Source of the DNA: Hygrophila difformis
Taxonomy: Eukaryota; Streptophyta; Magnoliopsida; Lamiales; Acanthaceae
Assembly: GCA_030278955.1 (NCBI GenBank)
Contig: JAOANR010000004.1
Coordinates: 57,747,120-57,811,119, forward strand
Length of the DNA: 64,000 nt
Reading direction: 5' to 3'
Shown here: piece after piece, positions 50,380 through 61,200 of the stretch
Layout: every line of letters starts with the position of its first letter
Numbering within the stretch: position 1 is the stretch's first letter
The notes under the pieces: generated by a model
The model's database searches: none
Told to the model about the DNA's origin: nothing
What the model saw: the letters and a program-made list of their open reading frames with translations, nothing else
Translations under genes and position numbers: made by a program

Positions 50380-52600
50380 ACAACTCTAATACGCTATTAC
50401 TCTACTATTATTCGACAGGCCTGCCCGCAATCTTGGGCCTCTATTGGGCCCGAAAGGCCGATCTTGCTAGGTCTTCAAAATAATTATTAAAATGCTAACA
50501 GAAATATACTTTGCTAAATTCAAATTATGTTAGGCACATGAATTAGTCTTGGGCTCAATGTGGTATGGTATATTTGGTATAAGCCAAAAAATTATGTGGG
50601 CATAATATATTTCTATTTTGCAAATAGTACAGTGATAGGATAAGAGATAAACAAAATCAGAGATCACCCATTGTTTCATCTCTATTAAAACAATAATATA
50701 CATATACTAAAAAGTAAAAATTACCTAAATTCCCATACTAGAAAACCTTTTACATAGCATTTTGTCCCCAACTAAAAATAAATACGGATGCAAAACCAAC
50801 CTCGATATCCAACATAAAAATATAGAACCCTACAACACGAGCAAGGAAAAAAGGAGGGGAAGAAATCCCAAAAAGTCATGTGAGATGCACATGCATAATT
50901 CATAACTCATCCGAGGAACATGCAAAAAGGTGACATAAACCGAAAATTAAATGAGGAAATAATTTGAGGACCACAAAACCATAGTTTCATGGTGGAAAAT
51001 AATACTATTTGAAGAAAAAAAAGAAGATTAATGGTGTGAGGGGGGAGGGGGGGCCTCATGAGGGGGCACAAACAATGGTTGCTTATGTAATAGGCATAGG
51101 ATCACATTGTAACAATATATATACAAATGTAGGACCAAATTTTTTTGGTCATGAAAGAAAAATAGAATAAAAAGGGAGGGGCCATGGATATGATTTTGAC
51201 CTATGCCTCTCAATTCTCATCCATCCCCCTTTATAAAAAGTGCTGTTGTTGTACCCATCTTAATTGGTGTATGTCATTATCACCTCCCTAAATTAATTAT
51301 AGTTTATTATCATGAGTGATGTTATTTGGTTCTTATTATTAATTATTAATGAAAATATACTTATTTGGGTGGACACTTGACACTTAGATGTAAGATGTAT
51401 GCTGTCACCAAGCTAGTTCTTTATATTCGACGAAATTAAAGTGTGATGTGGTGTTTAACAAATAAAATGGTTTAGTCTTGAATGGATTGTTTATTCTAAA
51501 AAGGATTGCCATTTTTTTATTAAAAAAAAGTTCAATGGAACGATATTCTTTTTACGTATGATAAACATGGCCCTCAACACATTTACGCATACTTAGATAT
51601 TTTTGTTAAATTTTAGTTTACTGTGTGGGTTAAATTATTTAAAAGACTATACGTTCGTATAAATCAACAAATTCAAACATAGGATATGATTTTTCTTTTG
51701 GATTGAGACTTGACAAATTGAAGATTAAAATTATTGGATAGAATCTGCGTAGAAGAAATGCTAAAACAGTAAAAAAGTAAATATTTATTGTCGCATGTGG
51801 GGAAATAGGAAAAATAATTTGCTTAGCCAGTAAACAAATGGTATTTTTTTTGGATGAATCAGGCCGGAAAATGAGTGATGAAAGTCCATATCACACAATT
51901 AAAAAAGGGGAATAAAATGGATTGATAGGGCGGTAGGGAATCCAACTTGAATTAAATGGAGAGTGGAGATAAATGGCTAATATTGCATATTTGCATATAT
52001 TGGCAACACAGTGATTTTATCACCTGAATTAAATACTTTCGCTTTAATCAAAATTTGGACCTTTTCTTTTTATGAAAAGACAGATCCATCAATTAATGCA
52101 TGGACATAAATGTGATGCTAATAGATAAACTTAAAAACCAAAATAAATTAAGATTTAAATATATGAAGAATAAAACAAGTTGAGGAAATTAAAATGATGG
52201 ATGGAATTAAATTAAATGAAATTAAAATACAAATGGCAATTGTAGCATTTTAAGAAATTGACAATCAGAAGCAAACACTACATGTGAAAAATAGTAAAGT
52301 CATAAATAACAATAATTAATAGTATTTGTTTAAGATGATAATAATGTGGAAATCACCTCCTAATTGTGGTCTTGTTGATAATTCGGTTTTGATAATCACC
52401 ACCTAATTGGGTCGCCGTTTTGCAACCACCCATTACAACACTCATGAACTTATTATTATGTCATATATGCCGAGTAATTTAAATTTAATCAAACGTGCTT
52501 ATGAACTTTTTGGTAACCTAATGGGATTGATTGCCCAATGGAATCGTGACTTATTGCCTCTTGAGATTTACAGACAATCCTTAAACATCTTTCTGAGTTA

Positions 52601-52770
52601 TTATTATTATTATTATTTTTTTTTAAGAGTGACACTCACTCATGTATCGGCAAAGGTATGTGGAAGTCCAAACCATACAAATTATGAGGGGATAAGAGGT
52701 CGGGTGGGGATCGAACTCCCAACCCATGATTGAGAAAAGGGGGACTTGACCACTAGGGTAAGTCCCCAAC
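52601..52770 (-). mobile_element. tRNA-derived SINE (reverse orientation)
   Basis: The complement reads from a GGGGACTTACCCTAGTGGTC A-box region to a B box (GGGAGTTCGATCCCC) and the family body, ending in an A-rich and TAA-rich tail (52601-52625 on this strand). It is flanked by CATCTTTCTGAGTTA on both sides (52586-52600 and 52771-52785). Confidence 0.9.
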
Positions 52771-53413
52771 CATCTTTCTGAGTTAGTTGATAGAACACAT
52801 CTTGTACAAAGACAATTAAGTAAGTATTTTATATACTCCTATTTCAAATTAATTGATCATTTTTTTAGATGTTTTAAGAGACTTACATAATACTCGTATA
52901 AATACAATATTACTTTTTACTATTTCTTTTATACATTTCCATTTTACTATTTAGATAAATGTCTAATATTTTGGCTGCGAGAAAAAAACGCAAGCATTGA
53001 ACTTTTAAAGCACTTATTAAAAAAAAAATTAAAAATTTATACATAATAATCATTTATTTCAGTAACTCTACAATTTGAAATTACTCTAAACTCTAACTAC
53101 TTATCAAACATGGTCTTCCATGTACAATAACATTATTACCGTCGGATTCCTATATTTACTGGCCATCCATGATCGATCACACAATTTTTCTATTTTGGTA
53201 AAAAAGATATTTATGCCTAAAACAACAAACATATCTGATTGTTTTCTTTATAAAATAAATTGATTGAGTTTAATGATTGACTTTGGTTTTTTTTTTTTTT
53301 TGGAACTAATAAAATATAATTTTGGGCCAAATCAAATATAGCAGTATTATTTATTTTAAAATGGATGAAGTACATCTTAAATAAAAGTAAAAATAAAAAT
53401 AAAATTAAAATAC

Positions 53414-53812
53414 TACTCCCTCCGTCCCAATATACTTTTGGGTACGAGAATTTAGGTAATGGGATTTAGTAGTTAAAGTGGTGTGAGTAAATTTGACTAA
53501 TTTATCCATCTAATTTATAATGGTTACATTTAACTTCTAACCATATTTATTATTTAACTTTAACTTAATGATATCGTAATGATGTAGAAAGACAAAAATA
53601 GTCAAGTGTGATCTTGTTGGAATCGTCTAATCGTATAGTTTTAGAATATATATTTTATATAATTTTTATTTATACACATTTTGAGATATTAATGGTTAAA
53701 CATATATAGGGACTTTGTGCAGAAAGTACAATTATCATTATTATGGGGTTTTTAATTATGTTTATGTTAATATAATTTACTTAAAAGGGAAAATGACAAC
53801 TTTTAATGGGAC
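53414..53812. mobile_element. Stowaway-like MITE upstream of the PRAF gene, 3' end truncated
   Basis: It begins TACTCCCTCCGTCCCAATATAC and contains the family interior (TAGTCAAGTGTGATCTTGTTGG). It breaks off at TTTTAATGGGAC without the terminal GGAGGGAGTA. An extra AT-rich segment has been added near 53740. Confidence 0.75.
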
Positions 53813-53879
53813 ACCTTCAGCACCAAAACCATATGTTGTTTCTTTTAAAAAAAACACCAAAACCATAAGTCCACACTTT

Positions 53880-54283
53880 CCCGTCTCTCTCTCTCTCTCA
53901 TATCTCTGCTCAGAACAGTACTGTTTCCCATTTCTGCTGCCAAAAGAAAAATTGGTAACTTTTGGATCAAAACCCCAACTGGACTCTACTCAGCTCACCT
54001 TCTCCTGATATCCGGCATGCTCATTCTCTGCCTGCATCATCTTCATCCGAATCGGCGGCTGAAATCGTGAATAAATAAATGTAATGGTCGTTGCCCAAGA
54101 TTGTAAAATTATTTACTGCTTCGAAAAGGGAGTGCAATTGGCTGGATTATGTTGTGGTCGTGGCATGTAGATGGTTGGAATCGGGGTTATTGTGCGAGCC
54201 TTGGTGGTGGATGGGGTTTTTGGGTTTAGGGATTGCTCGGGAAAGCGTGAATTTGTTTTCTGAGGTCGGGGAACGGCAATAGG
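53880..54283 (+). promoter_or_regulatory. PRAF 5' leader with CT tract and upstream ORF
   Basis: A CT-rich tract (53882-53900) typical of plant core promoters is followed by a leader of up to about 350 bases. It contains two upstream ATGs: an ATG-TAA minimal ORF (54079-54084) and a 28-codon ORF from 54083 to about 54169. Both stop before the PRAF start. Leader boundaries are inferred. Confidence 0.4.
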
Positions 54284-57200
54284 ATGAGCAACTCTGATGT
54301 CGGCAGAGCTGGCGGGGCAGTCGAGAGAGACATTGAACAGGTGATTTCATTTTCTTCTGGGTTATTCTGTCACACGCGTGTTTGCACACGTGTTTGTGTA
54401 ACGAGGTTTAATATTAAAGCCATTGCCAAAGGAACCGTTTAATTGTTTTATTGTTTAGCGACTATGTGGAATGCTTTTAGCTCTATAAAGTGTTGGTGAT
54501 TGGAGTGGTTGAAAAATTAGACGTAATTGGTGAAATGTTGTGTTGTTTATGATATGATTTCAATTGAAATTGTGGTTCGTTTCACAAGATTGTGTTGACG
54601 ACGAAATAGTATCACTACTTTTAGTTATCACTACTTTTACTCCATTGATGAGCCTTAACATAGAAATGTTAATTATTGCCGAATGCTGCAGCCCTCGTGT
54701 TGGATCGGATGCTAACATGTTCGGGGGTGGGTGAAAGGGGCTGACTGGCTGACTCTCCTAATTTATTGGAACATCCTATTATTTATTTATTGTAACATTT
54801 TCTAACGGTATTAGGTATAGAAAGAAAATTCCTCTTCGACACGTGTAATTGGTGTTTTGCAAACTGTTTATACATAGTATCCAATTGAGCTACTAACAAT
54901 TGAATGAAATACAAAAATACCGGTATCTTTGTTTGTCGCATGTAGTTATCAGTTATTACTATTTTGGATTGATTGTGTAAGTTAATAATGGCTGGAGTAT
55001 CGGTTCACGTTATAGATGTTGTTTTCTAGAAGTGACTGGCCTTATGAAATGTTTGATATACTAGTTAAATTTTATATGGTATTTTGTGACTTTAGGCTTT
55101 GATACTTTTGAGAAACGTTTTCCTATGAAATCCTTCCGACTTTAGGCTTCGACACTTTTGTGAAACCCGTTACTATAAAAATTCGATGATTCTTAGAATG
55201 TCATCTTGAGTAATTTATGTGCAGTCGATGGCTTGTACTAATAGTTTTTTATACTGGTCCGTAGTTTGATTTATTGAGTTTTCTATAGTGCACGTGGTTT
55301 TTTGCACATGCATCTATAGTACTGTCCAATATATGAAATGTTTATTTGCTAGAATTTTAGATTATCTCTAGAAAGGTAAGGTAGAAGAATAACATTTGAA
55401 TTACTTCGTTCCGACATTTGACCTAAATGTCAAAAGAGTTAATGGATATTCAATTTTTAGTTGAAGTTATAATGGTCATAGGTGAACCAATATGCAGAAT
55501 TAGTAAATTGTGGAATTCTTTCCAATCAAATCATATAGGTTCTACAATAAACTTTTGTTGTAAAAACTTATCACTTATGGGCCAATGTTATTGCAGCTAT
55601 CAATTTTGAATATTAAAAACAACTAATTAATCTAAAAAATGTCAAGAATCTTTTGGACCTTCATAAATTTGTGTCATCGGTGTCCTTCACAGAAACTCTG
55701 TGTAGCATTACTCAGATACCATGATACATAATCTGATTCTATCTGATACCCTTAATATTTAATTTTAGTCTCCTGCTTGTAATTTGGCTAAGTTGCTTGA
55801 TTATTTAGTTTGTTACATTTGTGACACATGCTTTGTAACAGGCCATCACTGCTTTGAAGAAAGGCGCATACTTACTGAAGTATGGAAGAAGGGGGAAGCC
55901 TAAATTTTGTCCATTTCGCCTAGCAAATGTAAGCCTTGGATCTTGAAGGTCATACAATTTTTAGGTTCTTATTTGTTTTGGATGTTTTTTGCGGCTCAGG
56001 TCTCTTTTTAAAAGTTCTTAATTGCAGCTGTTTATCATAATATTGCTTAATTTGTGCTAATTAGCTCAAGCCTTTAGATATACAAAAGATGCACAAAAGT
56101 ATCTCGGAATTTTGTTCTTACTTTTCATGTGTGTGTAACTTAATCGAAGGCAGCTTGGTAAATAAAACATCCTAAGAGTAATGACCTTGAGCAAATATTG
56201 ATTATTTCCGGAAATGTATTGACTTGGATAGCTCATAGCTTGGGATTACTTGAGTTGACCCATGGTTATGTTACTTTGTCCCATGGGAAGTAAAAAAAAA
56301 TTTCTCTCGCCTGCTTTTTTTTTTTTTTTTTTTTTTTTGTTCATATCTACTCCGATGTCAGATTATAAACCCGGCAGAATTGTGTTTATTACGCAATGCT
56401 GGCCAACCTTTTCTTTATCATTTCACTTTTACAGTTTTACCCTGGTAGAGTTGTGTTTTTGAAACATCTATGAATTGGATGCTCTTCATTCCAGGATGAG
56501 TCTGTTCTGATTTGGTTCTCAGGCAAAGAGGAGAAACACCTCAAACTTAGTCATGTTTCCAGAATTATATCCGGCCAGCGGACTGTAAGTTTCCCATTGT
56601 GCTGACTTCTGTCACACGTTGCACCTACATTTACCTTTATGTGAACATTTTGCTGCAACTTGAGAACTTGGTGAAGTGTGAACTATCATAAAATCTCAGA
56701 GCAACACAGACACCCACCCACACCACACACCCACACCCACCCACACCAACACTAGATGGCTAAGGCTGTGCTGTGCTAGCCTGATCATTCCCAAAAAGTT
56801 GATACTCCCTCCTATTCATAATGTAAGTCCTTATGGGTTATGGGCACTAAACCATAATATAAGTTCTTTTAGAGTATTTTGAATCAATATTCTCATGTTA
56901 ACCCTACTTACCCATAATTCTATATCAATATATTTCCACTATTGTCATGAATTAATTGTTTTTTTTTTTTTTTTGGTAACTTTTGTTTATATTGATTTTA
57001 AAATTCACTATAGAAATTAAAAGTTACGGAGAGGGTATAATGAATGGTCAAATACCAATTGCACACTTTTCATAATATACACGTCTTGCCAATAAAATAA
57101 AAAACCTGGCATTATGAATTAGGGGAGTAAATTTTTTTTCCCCTTGAAACAACTTTTTAGTTTTTACATAATTTTTGTCTTAAAAGAATAGTATATTTAA

Positions 57201-58161
57201 TTTTTACGTTGTGCATTACGAGGTAATTACACTTTTCATATTCAATTACATGTTCTTTTAACACGTTTTACACTTATTCGAACACCCAATGTTTGGGTTG
57301 AACGGTAAAAGTTTAGCTAAATTAGCTAAGCCTTAATCCTTACAATTAATAAAATGAAATAGGTATGTTTAAAACATCTCATTTAAGCCCATAAGTATAT
57401 AATTATTTAAAAATAAAGATATAAATTTCAAGTTTTAAGTAATTGGAGCTTACAAGTGGCTAAGACTTTGCACTTCCAGCATTTGTCTAGGGATTTGAAT
57501 CCCCACACACCCTTATCCCATCCGTTTGTTGTATTTGTACTTCGTGGTGGGACACTTGACCTTTAATAAGCATATCATGCTACCAAGTTTGTTTGTTTAA
57601 ATAACAAGAAATCAATTTTAAAGAAATTTAAACCATTTGTTTTTTCCAAGTTTGATAACTATCAGCTTATTATAATATGAATTTACACCTCTCTATTAAC
57701 ATCTGCATTTTTCATTTCTTTTGGTCCAGCCAATTTTTCAAAGGTATCCACGGCCTGAGAAGGAATACCAATCATTCTCTCTTATATACAATGACAGATC
57801 ACTTGATTTGGTAAGGGTCTTACTATCTATATACCTTTGGACATACAATTATTTCCTTTAATCTGTATGTTTGCATTTTTGTTGTTTAAATTCATGCTGG
57901 TTGGTTGTTTTCTTTTGATAGATATGCAAAGACAAAGAAGAAGCAGAAGTGTGGTTTAGTGGTCTTAAGGCACTAATTTCGCGTGGTCAACAGCGGAAGT
58001 TGAGAACAGAGTCCAGGAGTGAGGGGATTTCGTCTGGTGCTAATAGTCCCCGAACTTACACAAGAAGAAGTTCACCGCTGCACTCTCCTTTTGTAAGTGG
58101 TGATAACTTAAAGAAGGTGTAGTGTTATTGTTTTTCCTCTACCCACATTCATATCTGTGCT

Positions 58162-58207
<46 letters not shown>

Positions 58208-61200
58208 TACATTTCATAGGCTTCTGCATTAGCTCACTTTTGGTCCGAAATTGTTAAAACTTGATGTAAATCATGTCACGGTTGCAGGATGGTGCTGATC
58301 AACTTCGCCTTCACAGCCCTTATGGCAGTCCTCCTAAAAATGTTCTGGAGAAGGGATTTTCGGATGTTGTATTATATGCTGTGCCTCCCAAGAGTTTCTT
58401 CCCTACAGATTCTGTTGGTGGTTCTGTCCACTCTGTGTCATCTGGAGGTTCAGATGGCTTACATGGCCACATGAAAGGGATGGGAGACACTTTTAGAGTA
58501 AGCCTGTCTAGTGCTGTTAGCTCATCAAGTCAAGGATCTGGCCATGATGATGGTGACGCCTTGGGTGATGTTTTCATCTGGGGTGAAGGCATTGGTGATA
58601 GTATTATGGGTGGTGGACCACACAAAGTTGGAAGCAATTCTGCTGTGAAAATGGATGCATTGTTGCCAAAGGCCCTGGAATCTGCTGTTGTCCTAGATGT
58701 TCAGAATATTGCTTGTGGTGGGCAACATGCTGCTCTAGTGACTAAACAAGGAGAGATATTCTCTTGGGGTGAGGAACTGGGCGGCAGGCTTGGTCATGGT
58801 GTTGATGCTGATGTCTTGCATCCAAAGCTAATTGATGGGCTTAGTAATACTAATGTTGAACTTGTTGCATGCGGTGAATATCATTCTTGTGCTGTCACAC
58901 TTTCTGGGGAGCTGTATACATGGGGAAATGGTCATTTTGGTATTCTTGGGCATGGGAATGAAGTGAGTCATTGGGTGCCAAAAAGAGTAAATGGACCACT
59001 GGAGGGGATACATGTTTCTTCGATTTCATGTGGACCATGGCATACGGCTGTTGTGACCTCTGCTGGGCAGTTATTTACTTTTGGTGATGGAACTTTTGGA
59101 GTTCTTGGTCATGGAGATAAGGGAAGTGTTTCAAAGCCTAGAGAAGTGGAATCCTTAAAGGGTCTTCGAACTGTGAGAGTGTCCGCTGGTGCTTGGCATA
59201 CTGCTGCCATTGTTGAAGTTATGGTTGGAAGCTCAAGTTCCAGTAACTGTTCTTCTGGCAAACTTTTTACATGGGGAGACGGTGACAAAGGTCGACTTGG
59301 ACATGGTGATAGGGAATCAAAACTTGTTCCAACCTGTGTTGCTGCTCTTGTAGAACCAAATTTTTGCCAGGTTGCTTGTGGACACAGCCTGACAGTGGCT
59401 CTCACAACATCTGGACATGTATACACCATGGGGAGTCCTGTTTATGGGCAGCTAGGAAACCCACAAGCTGATGGGAAGCTCCCAACTCGTATTGAAGGAA
59501 AACTTTTGAAGTGTTTTGTGGAGGAGATATCCTGTGGTGCCTATCATGTGGCTGTATTGACTTCAAGAACTGAAGTCTATACATGGGGAAAGGGGGCAAA
59601 TGGTAGGTTGGGCCATGGGGATACAGATGACAGACATGTTCCAACTTTAGTTGAAGCTTTAAAAGATAAACAAGTAAAAAGCATTGCTTGTGGTACTAAT
59701 TTCACGGCAGCCATCTGCCTTCATAAGTGGGTCTCAGGGGTTGATCAGTCCATGTGTTCTGGCTGCCGTCAGCCATTTAACTTCAAACGAAAACGTCACA
59801 ACTGTTACAACTGTGGACTTGTGTTTTGTCATTCGTGCAGCAGCAAGAAGTCACTGAGAGCCTCTATGGCACCAAATCCCAACAAACCCTATCGGGTTTG
59901 TGATAATTGTTTTAACAAATTGAAAAAATCTATTGAAGTTGATACATCATCTCACTCATCTGTGGGTAGAAGGGGAAGTATGAATCAGGGGATAAATGAT
60001 TTTGCTGAAAAAGATGATAAGTTGGACACAAGATCACGTCCCAATATTGCTAGGTTTTCTTCCATGGAACCCTTCAAACAAGGGGAGAATCGCACCTCCA
60101 AGATAAACAAAAAATTGGAATTCAGTAGTAGCCGTGGTTCACCACTCCCAAATGGAAACTCCCAATGGGCACCTATCAATATCTCAAAGTCTTTCAACCC
60201 AGTATTTGGAACATCCAAAAAGTTTTTCTCAGCTTCGGTTCCTGGGTCGAGGATTGTTTCTCGAGCAACATCACCAATCTCAAGACGTGCCAGTCCTCCT
60301 CGTTCAACTACACCAACCCCCACTTTGGGGGGACTTACATCACCTAAGATTGCTCTGGAAGATACAAAGATGACTAGTGACAACCTTAGCCAAGAAGTAG
60401 TAAAATTACGAGCACAGGTAGCCTTCTTACTTTGCTTGCCATATTTTGTATTGAAGTTATATTATTCTGCTTCTTCATTATGTTTTATCTCATCCCCTAG
60501 TTTGATATTAGCTAGGAAAGCCCAGACAGGTAAGAAATCTTCGAGGACACAGTTTTAATTTTTATATGACCTAATTACTCATACGGAACTCCTCAATACC
60601 TCTAGTTAGGTTTTGTAAGTGTAACTGCTCAAGAGAAATCCTTCTGGTAACCAAGTGAACATTATTCTTTTCTTTGTTATTTTTTCTTGGAATAGAGAAA
60701 ATGAGGTAGATTAGAACTATCCATGCTGCAACAGGGGATGCATTGTCGGTAGTGTAACTTTTCTTTGTTTATTCATGCATTTCTTTCATTTTTTTCCTCT
60801 GAAAAATGAATGATGTTTAATGCAGGGAAGTTGATGGACAAGGTATTTCATGCATATGCATAATCCAATTATAAGAGCACTGGTCATGTGTTTAATTTAC
60901 TTTATAGCTATGGAGACCAATGGTTCATTTCATAGTTGATTTTCAGCTTTGTTTCATGTGACGAATTCTGCAATTGCATCAAAAGTATAATTGAAAGTTT
61001 GGATTTAAAATATGTGGACATCTTAAAGCATATTGCATCTATGCTCAATCAGATTTGAATGGATGCTGTGCCTTTTGGCTTCATGCTGGTCGGGGAAACA
61101 TCGTCATGCTTTTGTTGTAGTTATAGTGGGACTTGATATCTTACTTTTAGACAATGTTTCTATTGTTGAGTAGAGTATTTTTTATGATTTATATTTGAAA

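Larger units (their letters stand above)
47562..53413. other. Large intergenic region between PADRE and PRAF genes
   Basis: No protein gene seen in 5.8 kb. It holds a SINE fragment (47905-48005), a MITE (48690-48948), AAT/TAA microsatellites (47764, 49289), a reverse SINE (50084-50280), a tiny poly-A insert (50331-50379), a G-rich stretch at about 51036-51066 and a full SINE (52601-52770). A compact TATA-like CTTTATAAAAAG at about 51230 has no reading frame after it. Confidence 0.5.

Noticed and set aside
60418..60558. Extension of the long PRAF open frame past 60417
   Set aside because: The reading frame runs on by chance after the GT donor. Exon 7 at 61307 continues the coiled coil in frame and the family needs the BRX end.
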